64,000 nt of DNA from Pirellulimonas nuda (lineage in GTDB: Bacteria; Planctomycetota; Planctomycetia; Pirellulales; Lacipirellulaceae). Below the pieces are notes generated by a model that worked only from the letters and a program-made list of their open reading frames with translations, was not told where the DNA came from and ran no database searches. How positions within the stretch are numbered: position 1 is the stretch's first letter; every line of letters begins with the position of its first letter. Both the position numbers and the translations under genes were made by a program. Below are positions 8,548 to 16,930 of the stretch, piece after piece. The stretch covers positions 5,244,905 to 5,308,904 of the forward strand of contig NZ_CP036291.1 in the NCBI RefSeq assembly GCF_007750855.1. Direction: 5' to 3'.

Positions 8548-9800
8548 GCCTCCTCTGCCAGCTTGGCGAGTGTAGCCGCGAGCACCTCGACCCCGGTCGC
8601 CATCGCTTCGGGCGACGCGTACTCGTCGGGGCGGTGCGACACGCCGCCGCGGCAGGGGATGAACAGCATCCCCATCGGCGCTACCTGACCGATAAACAGC
8701 GAGTCGTGGTAGGCCCGGCTGATCATCCGCTGATGGGACGCGCCAAGGTCGCGGCACGCCTGCTCGGCGGCGTCGACGATGCCGGCGTCCGCCACTGATG
8801 GTGGGTCGGCGTTCTGCACGGTGACTTGCAGCTTCACCCCGCGCCGGCACGCGATCGCTTCGGCGACTTCGCGGAGCCTGACCAAAACGGCATCGCGATT
8901 GGCGAGGTCAATATCTCGAAGGTCGAGCGACATCGTCACCCGTGAAGGGATCGAGTTGGCCGCGCCCGGGTGGACGCCGAGCTGGCCGACGGTCGCCACC
9001 AAATCGGGGCTGACGCTCTCACGGGCGAGCCTCTCGACGGCGAGCGCAACTTCCGCCGCGGCCGTGAGCGCATCGCGCCGGACCGGCATCAGCACGGCGC
9101 CGGCGTGGCCCCCCTCTCCTTCAACGCAAAGCGTGAGCTGCGACGGCGCCGCGATGGCCGTGACCACGCCGATCGGCAGCCCCGCTGCTTCGAGCTCGGG
9201 CCCCTGCTCGATGTGCAACTCAATAAACGCGTGGTAGTACCCCTCCGGCAAGAGGACGTCCTGCAGAGCGCCGCTAAACCCCGCCCGCTGCCGCACCTCG
9301 TCGTAGTTGTCGCCCGACTCGTCCTTCAGGCCGGTCAGTTGATCGGCGGTGAGCCGGCCGGTCATCGCCCGGCTCCCCGTGCAGCCGACGCCGAAGCGGG
9401 TAGGCTCCTCGGAGGTAAACATCACCAGCTCGATCGATCGACGCGGGCAGTAGCCCGACCGCTTGAGCGTGCGGATCGCCTCGAGCGCGCCCAGCACGCC
9501 GACCGTGCCGTCGTACATGCCAGAATGGGGGATCGCGTCGGTGTGCGAACCGGAGCCCACGACGCCGGCGGCCGGTTCGGCGCCCTCCCAGCGGGCGAAC
9601 GTGTTCCCGATGGGGTCGACTCGCACGGCGAGGCCCGCCTCCTCGTAGAGACCCTTTAAGTAAGCACGGGCCCGGAGGTCGGCCTCGCTAAACACGACGC
9701 GCGTCACCGCGGGCGGGGGCTCCGCGCAGTCGCTCAGCGTCGCCAAGTGCTGGAGCTCGGCGAGCAATTGGTCGGCGTCGGCGGACAGCTTTCGACTCAT
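8544..9800 (-). CDS. Ureidoglycolate amidohydrolase (plant-type UAH), M20 hydantoinase/carbamoylase family
   Basis: A protein of 418 residues of the M20 zinc/manganese amidohydrolase family. It is assigned to ureidoglycolate hydrolysis (to glyoxylate, ammonia and CO2) because the C-terminal block R-A-Y-H-D-S-L-F-I-G and the following P-M-G-M-L-F-I-P-C-R-G-G-V-S-H-R-P-D-E-Y closely resemble plant UAH as remembered, whereas the paralogue at 10555-11817 carries the allantoate-type block. Metal-site pieces G-S-H-T-D and T-S-E-E-P-T-R-F-G are present. Third gene of the leftward operon; its ATG overlaps the allE-like stop. The assignment of the two paralogues is inference from motifs and gene order. 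Confidence 0.85.
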   Translation of the reverse strand: MSRKLSADADQLLAELQHLATLSDCAEPPPAVTRVVFSEADLRARAYLKGLYEEAGLAVRVDPIGNTFARWEGAEPAAGVVGSGSHTDAIPHSGMYDGTVGVLGALEAIRTLKRSGYCPRRSIELVMFTSEEPTRFGVGCTGSRAMTGRLTADQLTGLKDESGDNYDEVRQRAGFSGALQDVLLPEGYYHAFIELHIEQGPELEAAGLPIGVVTAIAAPSQLTLCVEGEGGHAGAVLMPVRRDALTAAAEVALAVERLARESVSPDLVATVGQLGVHPGAANSIPSRVTMSLDLRDIDLANRDAVLVRLREVAEAIACRRGVKLQVTVQNADPPSVADAGIVDAAEQACRDLGASHQRMISRAYHDSLFIGQVAPMGMLFIPCRGGVSHRPDEYASPEAMATGVEVLAATLAKLAEEA

Positions 9801-10558
9801 GGCGACAACGGGTCTCGGTTGACGTCTTTGTAGTAAATATAGCGGGCGGGGGTCTTGCCCATCGCCACAAACCACTGCGGGCAGTAAGCGGCCATCCAGA
9901 TGGCGTCCCCCACCCGCACCGGGTACCACCGCTCACCCAGCCGGTACACCCCTTGCCCGGCCGCCATGTACAGGCCGTGCTCCATCACGTGCGTCTCGAC
10001 AAACGGAAGCGTAGCGCCGGGCTGGTAGGTGAACACGTTCACGGCCATGTCGAACGCCTGGTCGACCGGGAGCAGCGTCGCCAGCATCGCGTCGGGGTCG
10101 CCCAAGAACGGCTCGCACGGCGCGTCCTTCACTCTGCCGACAATCGTCTCGGGCGCCTCGACGTCATCCAGGGCCGCGTACGGCTTTTCGATGACTAGCA
10201 GCGTCGCTTCTTCTTCACATCGGCAGACCGTGTCGCAGTCGGGTGGCAGCCAGGCGAATCCGTCTGCCGAGACAGGCTTTCCTCCCACGGTGAGTGCGCC
10301 CCCGAGCACAAACACCAATCGCTGGACCCCGGCCGCGGCCGGCCGCGACTGCGCCCCCGGCTTGGCGTGCACCAAGTACTGACAGAACCGTGGGCCGCGC
10401 GGCCCGGCGCCCATCGCGGGGCTGATCAGCACCACACACTCCGACCCCGGCCAGCCGTCGAGCGGCGACCGGACGTGGCTGTCCGCTGCGACCAGCGCGT
10501 GGTCGAAGGCGACGTGCGTCCGTGTTTCGCCAAACGGCACGGTTCTCGAAACGCTCAT
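9797..10558 (-). CDS. allE: (S)-ureidoglycine aminohydrolase, bicupin
   Basis: A protein of 253 residues. The enzyme removes ammonia from ureidoglycine to give S-ureidoglycolate, using Mn(II). The second cupin carries the metal-site block F-V-E-T-H-V-M-E-H-G-L-Y-M followed by a G-Q-G turn and C-P-Q-W-F, matching the E/H/H/Q ligand pattern of the E. coli enzyme. Its ATG overlaps the upstream amidohydrolase stop and its stop overlaps the downstream amidohydrolase ATG, so all three ureide enzymes are translationally coupled. Length matches the family (about 260). Confidence 0.93.
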   Translation of the reverse strand: MSVSRTVPFGETRTHVAFDHALVAADSHVRSPLDGWPGSECVVLISPAMGAGPRGPRFCQYLVHAKPGAQSRPAAAGVQRLVFVLGGALTVGGKPVSADGFAWLPPDCDTVCRCEEEATLLVIEKPYAALDDVEAPETIVGRVKDAPCEPFLGDPDAMLATLLPVDQAFDMAVNVFTYQPGATLPFVETHVMEHGLYMAAGQGVYRLGERWYPVRVGDAIWMAAYCPQWFVAMGKTPARYIYYKDVNRDPLSP

Positions 10559-11817
10559 TGCGACTCGCTTTCTGCCAGCAAATGGATGAATTGAAGCAGC
10601 ACGCCCAGGGCGACCTGAACGTCCGGCACGTCGACACGCTCGTCGGGGTGGTGGCTCACCCCGCCAGGGTGCCTGAGGAACAGCATCGCTACCGGGAAAC
10701 GCTCGGAAAGAGGCGCCGCATCGTGGCCGGCGCCGCTCGGCAGCATCGGCGCGTCGTACCCCCGCGCAAGGCACGCGTCGTGCAGCATCGACGTGAGCCG
10801 CGGGTCGACCCGACAGGCTTCCTGCACGACGTGATCGATCACGCTGAAACCCAGCGATAGTTCCCGGGCGATCTCGGCGCCGAGCTCGAGCAGCGTATCG
10901 ACGGCCCGACGGCGTAGGGCGTCCTCCGGATGGCGGACATCGAGCGAGAGCTCGACCTCGCCCGGAATCACGTTTGTCGCGTTGGGGGCCACCCGTAAGA
11001 AGCCGACCGTGGCCCGCAGGCCGTCGGCGCCGGCGCCGATCCGCTGCGTTTCGCAGATCATCCGTGCGGCGCCAAGCAGGGCGTCGCGCCGGCCGTGCAT
11101 CGGCGTCGTGCCGGCGTGCTGGGCGTGCCCCAGAAACCGCAGCCGCATCCGGGTCTGCCCCGCGATGCCGCTCACCACACCGACCGGCAGGCCCGCGCGC
11201 TCCAGCACCGGCCCTTGCTCCAAATGGGGCTCGACGAAGCCGATCACCTCGTCCGGCTGGTACGCCGCTTCAGGGATCTTGTCGGGCGCCAGCCCGAATG
11301 CCTCAATCGCTTGGCGCATCGAAACGCCGGACGGGTCGCAGCGCTCCAGCCACGCCGGATCGAATCCGCCGCACACCGCCCGGCTCCCCAGGTAGGGCAG
11401 CGCGTAACGCACCCCCTCTTCTTCGCTGAAGCCGATGACGTCTAGATGGAACGGCAACGGCGCGGCGCCCAGCAGTTCCGCCACGGCGAGCGCCGCCAGC
11501 ACGCCCAGCACTCCGTCGTAGCGGCCGGCGTTGGGGACGCTATCGAGGTGCGACCCAAGCAGCAGCACCCGCGAACCCTCCGGCCCCGGGCGGCGCCCAA
11601 TCAGGTTCCCCGCGGCGTCCACCCGCACCCGCAGCCCAGCGCTGCGCATCCAGTCCCCAACTGTGTGGTGAACTTCTTGCATCGGGTGCGACAAGTAGCG
11701 CCGCGTCACGGCGCCCGCCTCTTCCGAGCAGCACGCCAGTCGATCGCAGCGGCTCATGACCCGCTCTGCCGCGGCGGCGAGCGTTTGGTCGTCTGCGGCG
11801 ATTGCGGGTGGGAGCAT
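10555..11817 (-). CDS. allC: Allantoate amidohydrolase
   Basis: A protein of 420 residues of the M20 hydantoinase/carbamoylase family, predicted to cleave allantoate to ureidoglycine, ammonia and CO2. The metal and substrate motifs G-S-H-L-D-S-V-P-N-A-G-R-Y-D-G, F-S-E-E-E-G-V-R-Y and the C-terminal S-G-A-G-H-D-A-A-P-L plus P-G-G-V-S-H-H-P-D-E are those of allantoate amidohydrolase rather than of its neighbour UAH. First gene of the leftward operon. The start ATG at 11817 lies just beside a dispersed inverted repeat, leaving only about 185 bases for divergent promoters with xdhA. Confidence 0.9.
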   Translation of the reverse strand: MLPPAIAADDQTLAAAAERVMSRCDRLACCSEEAGAVTRRYLSHPMQEVHHTVGDWMRSAGLRVRVDAAGNLIGRRPGPEGSRVLLLGSHLDSVPNAGRYDGVLGVLAALAVAELLGAAPLPFHLDVIGFSEEEGVRYALPYLGSRAVCGGFDPAWLERCDPSGVSMRQAIEAFGLAPDKIPEAAYQPDEVIGFVEPHLEQGPVLERAGLPVGVVSGIAGQTRMRLRFLGHAQHAGTTPMHGRRDALLGAARMICETQRIGAGADGLRATVGFLRVAPNATNVIPGEVELSLDVRHPEDALRRRAVDTLLELGAEIARELSLGFSVIDHVVQEACRVDPRLTSMLHDACLARGYDAPMLPSGAGHDAAPLSERFPVAMLFLRHPGGVSHHPDERVDVPDVQVALGVLLQFIHLLAESESQ

Positions 11818-11824
11818 AGTTTCG

Positions 11825-11889
11825 TAGGTCAGGCGGTGCCTGAAGATGGCTTTGCTTGCGAACCGACGAGTCGGGCACAGCCTGACCTA
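11825..11889. repeat. Inverted pair of a TAGGTCAGGC-GTGCCTGA dispersed repeat
   Basis: Units at 11825-11843 and 11871-11889 are oppositely oriented and differ at a few positions. Each unit is itself roughly palindromic. Further units lie at 22482-22500 and 62853-62871. It occupies the divergent region between the ureide and xanthine dehydrogenase operons. Confidence 0.75.
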
Positions 11890-12002
11890 ACGGCGGATCA
11901 TCGAAGTTGCCGCTTCGACCCTGCTGAGCTAGATTAACGCAAGTGGCGGGGATATCGCGAGATGGGGCGACGGCGCCCGCTAAACCTTGCCCCAAGGACC
12001 CC

Positions 12003-13457
12003 ATGCGAGACCTTTTGGTCATCTACGTCAACGGCGCCCGGCACGAGGTCTCGGGCCGCTGGGCGGAGCGAACCCTCACCGAGTGGCTCCGCGAGGGTCT
12101 CAGGCTGGTCGGCACGAAGGTGGTTTGCTCGGAAGGGGATTGCGGCGCCTGCAGCGTGCTGGTCGGCCGGGTCGAGGCGCCCGGTGAGGCCCTCGTCTAC
12201 CGCACCATCGACGCGTGTATCGCGTTCCTCTACCAGCTCGATCGCTGCCACGTAGTGACCGTCGAAGGGCTAAGGCAGGGCGCCGTGCTGTCGCCGGTGC
12301 AGCGGGCGATGGTCGATTGCCACGGCAGCCAGTGCGGCTTCTGCACGCCGGGTTTCGTCACCACCCTGCACGGCATGCTCGAAGCACAAAACGGCGACCC
12401 GCTTACCGATGAAGGGCTCCGCTACGGGCTATCGGGCAACCTGTGCCGCTGCACCGGCTACGCACAGATCATCGAGGCGGGACGCTCCATCGACCCCGCG
12501 CGGGTCGCCCGCATCGCCGAGCTGTACGACTCAAAGCGGATCGCGACCGACCTAGCAGCGATCGGCACGGAGGACGTCTGCATCGAGATCACAGAGGCGG
12601 GCGCCACGCGGCGTGTCATGATCCCCACGTCGCTCAGCAAGGCGATCGCTTGGAAGGCCGAGTTCCCGGCCGCCCGGCTGGTGAGTGGCGCCACCGACCT
12701 GGGCGTGCAACGCAACCACGGCAAGCTGCCTGCGGGCGACGTCCTGTACCTCGGCCGCGTGGCGGGCTTCGACAAGATCGCACACCAAGCGGGCGCGTTG
12801 ACCATGGCGGCGGGCGCCACATGGCGTCAGGTCGAGCAGGCCACCCGCACGCTGCTGCCGCAGCTCTGGGCGATCCTCACCCGCTTTGGCAGCCCCCAGA
12901 TCCGCAACCTGGCGACCTTCGGCGGCAACCTGGCCAACGCGTCGCCGATCGCCGACTCGCTGCCGGCGCTCTACGCGCAGGGCGCAGAACTAGAGCTAGC
13001 TAGCGCGCGGGGCCGACGCCGCGTGCCGATCGAGTCGTTCTACCTCGGCTACAAGCAGCTCGATCTTGCCGCGGACGAACTGATCGTCGCCGTGCACATG
13101 CCGCTGCCGGCAGAGCACAACGAGTTGGTGCTCGCCAAGGTCTCCAAACGCCGAGACATGGACATCAGCACCGTGGCGTCGGCGGTGTGGCTGACCGTCG
13201 AGGAGGGGACGATCGTCGACGCGCGGGTCGCCCTGGGGGGCGTCGGGCCGACCGTCGTCCGCTCCCCGGGCGCCGAGGGGGTGCTCGTCGGCGCCGGTGT
13301 CGAGGAGGAAACGTTCCGCAAAGCGGGCCGCGCCGCCCGGGCAGACGTGACGCCCATCTCCGACGTCCGTTCGAGCGCCGCGTACCGTGCGCAACTGGTT
13401 GAGAACCTGGTCGCCAGGGCTTTCTTCGAGATCGCTCCCCAACCGGTGGGGGCATAA
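12003..13457 (+). CDS. xdhA: Xanthine dehydrogenase small subunit (2Fe-2S and FAD domains)
   Basis: A protein of 484 residues. The two iron-sulfur clusters are marked by C-S-E-G-D-C-G-A-C-S-V-L near residue 45 and by Q-C-G-F-C-T-P-G-F and N-L-C-R-C-T-G-Y in the second domain. The FAD domain includes S-G-A-T-D-L-G-V-Q near 225 and T-F-G-G-N-L-A-N-A-S-P-I-A-D near 310. It passes electrons from the molybdenum subunit to NAD+ while xanthine is oxidised to urate in the cytosol. It starts at the ATG at 12003 rather than the longer open frame from 11943. xdhB begins three bases after its stop. Confidence 0.95.
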   Translation: MRDLLVIYVNGARHEVSGRWAERTLTEWLREGLRLVGTKVVCSEGDCGACSVLVGRVEAPGEALVYRTIDACIAFLYQLDRCHVVTVEGLRQGAVLSPVQRAMVDCHGSQCGFCTPGFVTTLHGMLEAQNGDPLTDEGLRYGLSGNLCRCTGYAQIIEAGRSIDPARVARIAELYDSKRIATDLAAIGTEDVCIEITEAGATRRVMIPTSLSKAIAWKAEFPAARLVSGATDLGVQRNHGKLPAGDVLYLGRVAGFDKIAHQAGALTMAAGATWRQVEQATRTLLPQLWAILTRFGSPQIRNLATFGGNLANASPIADSLPALYAQGAELELASARGRRRVPIESFYLGYKQLDLAADELIVAVHMPLPAEHNELVLAKVSKRRDMDISTVASAVWLTVEEGTIVDARVALGGVGPTVVRSPGAEGVLVGAGVEEETFRKAGRAARADVTPISDVRSSAAYRAQLVENLVARAFFEIAPQPVGA

Positions 13458-13460
13458 AGC

Positions 13461-15863
13461 ATGGCCAGCATCGGCAAAGCGCTGCCGCACGACTCGGCCG
13501 CCGGTCACGTGACCGGGGGCGCCCACTACATCGAAGACCTGCCGCGGCTCGAAGGAGAACTGTGGGTCGACTTCGTCGGCGCACCGACGGCCGCGGGCCT
13601 GGTGCGATCGATCGACACGAAGCCCGCCTTGGCATCGCCCGGCGTAGCAGCCGTGCTGACCCACGCCGACCTTCCCGGAGTGAACCACTTCGGACCCATC
13701 TTCCACGACGAGCTGTTTCTGGTTGAAGACCGCGTCCACTACCTGGGCCAACCGATCGTGGTAGTCGCCGCCGAGTCGCGCGAAGCGGCCCGCCGCGCCG
13801 CGGCGCTCGTGAAGATCGACTACACCGAAGAGAAGCCCGTTTTGTCGATCGACGAAGCCATCGCGGCCGGCAGCTACATCGGCCCGACGCGCGTGATCGC
13901 CCGAGGAGACAGCGACGCCGCCTTCGCACACGCGCCTCACACGCTCTCGGGCGTGTTCGAATCGGGTGGCCAGGAGCAGTTCTACTTCGAGTCGCAGGCC
14001 TCGCTGGCGATCCCCAGCGAAGCGGGCCAAATCAAGGTGCTTTGTTCCACCCAGAACCCGACCGAGACCCAGGCGGTGGTGGCCGAGGCGCTCGGCCTGC
14101 GGCTGCACGAGGTGGTTTGCGAGTGCAAACGGATGGGGGGGGGCTTCGGCGGCAAGGAGACGCAGTCCGCGATCCCCGCGGTGATGACCGCGCTCGTCGC
14201 CCGCCACACCGGTCGGCCGGCGCGGATCGTGCTGACCAAGGACGCCGACATGCGTCTGACGGGCAAGCGGCACCCCTACAAAACGTGGTACAAGGCCGCT
14301 TTCGACGACCAGGGCATGCTGCTGGCTGTCGAGCTCGAGGTGTATTCTGACGGCGGCGCCTTCGCCGACCTCAGCACGTCGGTCATGGAGCGCACCATGC
14401 TCCACGCAGACAACGCCTACTTCCTTCCCGCCGCAAAAATCACGGGCCGCGTCTGCCGCACCAACCTGCCCCCCAATACCGCGTTCCGCGGCTTCGGCGG
14501 GCCGCAGGGGATCGCGGTCATCGAGAATATCCTGCAAGAGATCGCCCAAACCCTCGGCCGCGACGCGCTCGACGTCCGCCGCGCGAACCTCTACCGCGAC
14601 GGCGACCCCCATCGCAGCGTAACCCCCTACGGGCAGATCGTACGCGACCACGTGCTGCCCGAAACCTTCGACCAGCTCGAGGCGACGAGCGACTACCGTG
14701 CGAGGCTCGCCCAGATCGAGTCCCACAACGCTGCGAACCGGCTCACCGTCAAAGGGATCGCCCTCTCGGCCGTAAAGTTTGGCATTTCGTTCACGACGAA
14801 GTTCCTCAATCAGGGCAATGCGCTGGTGAACGTCTACACAGACGGATCGATCCAGGTCTCCACCGGCGGCACGGAGATGGGCCAGGGGCTCAACACCAAG
14901 GTCCGCCAACTGGTGGCGGACGAGTTTGGCGTCGAGCCCGAGTGCGTGCTGCTGATGACCACCTCGACCGAAAAAAGCCACAACACCTCGCCAACCGCCG
15001 CCAGCGCCGGGACCGACCTGAACGGCGCCGCAGCGCTCGACGCCTGCCGGCAAATCAAGCAACGGATGGCCGAGTACGCCGCTTCGCGGTTCGCAAGCGC
15101 CGACGCGGGGCTGGTGCACGCGCCCGAGCACGTAGTGTTTGAGGACGGCCATGTCCGTGACAGCCGGATCGCCGATCCTTCGCACGCCATCCCCTTCGGC
15201 CGGTTCTGCGGCGACGCCCGGCGGGAACGCGTCGACCTGGGCGCCCGCGGCTTCTTCGCCACCCCGGGGGTCGATTTCAACCGCGAGACGGGCCGCGGCA
15301 ACCCTTTCTTTTACTACACCACCGGCGCCGCGGTCGCAGAAGTAACGATCGACCGCTTCACGGGCGACCTAACGGTAGATCGTATCGACCTGCTGATGGA
15401 CATCGGCCGGATGATCAACCCGGGCATCGACCGTGGGCAGGTGATCGGCGGCCTGATCCAGGGGGTCGGATGGTGCACGACCGAAGAGCTGCGCTACACC
15501 CCCAAGGGCGCCCTGCTCACCACCGGCCCGACCACCTACAAAATCCCCAACATCACCGACCTGCCAAAAGTGCTGAACGTCGACTTCATCGACAACCCTA
15601 AGCACACGCTCAACGTTGGCCGCAGCAAGGCCGTCGGCGAACCGCCGCTGATGCTCGGGATCGCCGTCTGGCTCGCGGCCAAGCACGCGATGTCCCAAGC
15701 GTCGCCCGGAAAGATCGCCAAGCTCAAGCTCCCCGCCACCGGCGAAGAGTGCCTGATGTGCTTGACCGAACTCCAGAGCAAGCCGCTATCACCCAGCCCC
15801 TCGCAAAACGGAGCTCCCCATACAGTCTCGGCGAACGTGCAGCGGCTCAAAGGGAAAAAGTAG
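13461..15863 (+). CDS. xdhB: Xanthine dehydrogenase molybdenum-binding subunit
   Basis: A protein of 800 residues that binds molybdopterin and carries the active site oxidising hypoxanthine and xanthine to urate. Landmarks are G-G-Q-E-Q-F-Y near 172, G-G-G-F-G-G-K-E near 230, the xanthine-specific F-R-G-F-G-G-P-Q-G block with the substrate arginine, G-T-E-M-G-Q-G near 475, and T-T-E-E-L near 675 with the catalytic glutamate. The length and blocks fit a full subunit. A tail of about 30 residues after the family core is of no known function. It is the second gene of the rightward xdh operon. Confidence 0.95.
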   Translation: MASIGKALPHDSAAGHVTGGAHYIEDLPRLEGELWVDFVGAPTAAGLVRSIDTKPALASPGVAAVLTHADLPGVNHFGPIFHDELFLVEDRVHYLGQPIVVVAAESREAARRAAALVKIDYTEEKPVLSIDEAIAAGSYIGPTRVIARGDSDAAFAHAPHTLSGVFESGGQEQFYFESQASLAIPSEAGQIKVLCSTQNPTETQAVVAEALGLRLHEVVCECKRMGGGFGGKETQSAIPAVMTALVARHTGRPARIVLTKDADMRLTGKRHPYKTWYKAAFDDQGMLLAVELEVYSDGGAFADLSTSVMERTMLHADNAYFLPAAKITGRVCRTNLPPNTAFRGFGGPQGIAVIENILQEIAQTLGRDALDVRRANLYRDGDPHRSVTPYGQIVRDHVLPETFDQLEATSDYRARLAQIESHNAANRLTVKGIALSAVKFGISFTTKFLNQGNALVNVYTDGSIQVSTGGTEMGQGLNTKVRQLVADEFGVEPECVLLMTTSTEKSHNTSPTAASAGTDLNGAAALDACRQIKQRMAEYAASRFASADAGLVHAPEHVVFEDGHVRDSRIADPSHAIPFGRFCGDARRERVDLGARGFFATPGVDFNRETGRGNPFFYYTTGAAVAEVTIDRFTGDLTVDRIDLLMDIGRMINPGIDRGQVIGGLIQGVGWCTTEELRYTPKGALLTTGPTTYKIPNITDLPKVLNVDFIDNPKHTLNVGRSKAVGEPPLMLGIAVWLAAKHAMSQASPGKIAKLKLPATGEECLMCLTELQSKPLSPSPSQNGAPHTVSANVQRLKGKK

Positions 15864-15868
15864 AGGAG

Positions 15869-15945
15869 CCGCCGATGGACGCGGACGAACGCAGTTAGAA
15901 GGATAAGTTTTACAGCCATCGGCGTTCATCCGCGTCCATCGGCGG
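15869..15945. repeat. Inverted repeat of the CCGCCGATGGACGCGGA family
   Basis: Arms at 15869-15892 and 15922-15945 are 24 bases each with one mismatch, around a 29-base loop, in the 134-bp gap between xdhB and xdhC. A third, direct partial copy lies at 16805-16831 and encodes the end of XdhC. Confidence 0.85.
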
Positions 15946-15997
15946 TTTCTTTTCTCTGTCTCAGCACTCTCCGCGACCCTGCGTTGAAGCATCGCCG

Positions 15998-16834
15998 ATG
16001 TCACAGCCAACTTTCATCGACCGCTACGCCGAGCTAGCCGCCAGCGGTTCGCCGTTTGTCGCGGTGACGGTTGTCGACGTAATCGGTTCAACCCCGCAGA
16101 ACGCCGGCAGCCGGATGATCGTCACCCGCGCGGGGCTCGATCAGGGCACCGTCGGCGGCGGCAAGATCGAAGCCCGCGCGATCGAGGAAGCGCGTGCCAT
16201 GCTCCACTCGGGCGAGCGCACTCGGTTCTTTGATTGGAGCCTCAAGGCCGACATCGGCATGACCTGCGGCGGCCGGGTGCGGGTCTACATGGAGAGCTGC
16301 AACGTGGCGACCTGGCGGATAGTGATCTTCGGCGCCGGGCACGTCACGCAGGCGCTTGCGCCCGTGCTTGTCGCCTTGCCGTGCACGGTGACCTGCGTCG
16401 ACCCGCGACAAGAATGGCTCGACCGGTTGCCGTTGAGCGTCCGCACTATCTGCACCGACAATCCGCCGACCGAAGTCGCCCGGCTGCCGGAGGACGCTTC
16501 TATTCTCTGCCTGACCAAGGGGCACGCCTCGGACCTGCCGGTGCTGCTAGAAATTTTTCAGTCCGGCCGAAGCTTCCCGCTGGTCGGCGTCATCGGCAGC
16601 GCGGCCAAGCGTGCGGTGCTGCGCAAGGAACTGCTGCAAGCGGGCGTTGCGGAAGAGCGGATCGATTTTCAATGCCCGGTCGGGCTCCCCATCGGCAGCA
16701 ACCACCCTGGCGAGATCGCTGTGAGCATCGCGGCGCAGTTGCTGCAAACGCGGGACGTGCTAGACGCTGAACCAAGGAATTCACGGGAACGACCAGAGGA
16801 GGAACCGCCGATGGACGCCGATGCACGCGGATAG
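15998..16834 (+). CDS. xdhC: Xanthine dehydrogenase accessory protein (molybdenum cofactor insertion)
   Basis: A protein of 278 residues. XdhC binds molybdenum cofactor, promotes its sulfuration and delivers it to XdhB. The N-terminal domain has G-S-T-P-Q-N-A-G-S-R-M and G-T-V-G-G-G-K-I-E, and M-T-C-G-G-R with the cysteine; the C-terminal Rossmann part begins I-V-I-F-G-A-G-H-V and ends P-V-G-L-P-I-G-S-N-H-P-G-E-I-A. The last nine residues and the stop codon are encoded by a dispersed repeat copy (16805-16831), so the native end may have been replaced. Third gene of the xdh operon. Confidence 0.92.
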   Translation: MSQPTFIDRYAELAASGSPFVAVTVVDVIGSTPQNAGSRMIVTRAGLDQGTVGGGKIEARAIEEARAMLHSGERTRFFDWSLKADIGMTCGGRVRVYMESCNVATWRIVIFGAGHVTQALAPVLVALPCTVTCVDPRQEWLDRLPLSVRTICTDNPPTEVARLPEDASILCLTKGHASDLPVLLEIFQSGRSFPLVGVIGSAAKRAVLRKELLQAGVAEERIDFQCPVGLPIGSNHPGEIAVSIAAQLLQTRDVLDAEPRNSRERPEEEPPMDADARG

Positions 16835-16930
16835 GGGTTGGTCGCTGCGATTGAAGACGGCTAACCACCACGGGCACGACGGATCACGAAGAAGGACGTG
16901 CGCCAACTCGAAAAGGTAGGCGCCGATCGA

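Noticed and set aside
12996-15185. Long open frame on the minus strand (729 codons) opposite xdhA/xdhB
   Set aside because: Antisense to two clear enzyme subunits; its translation is rich in R, G and H as expected for the opposite strand of high-GC codons, and has no domain.
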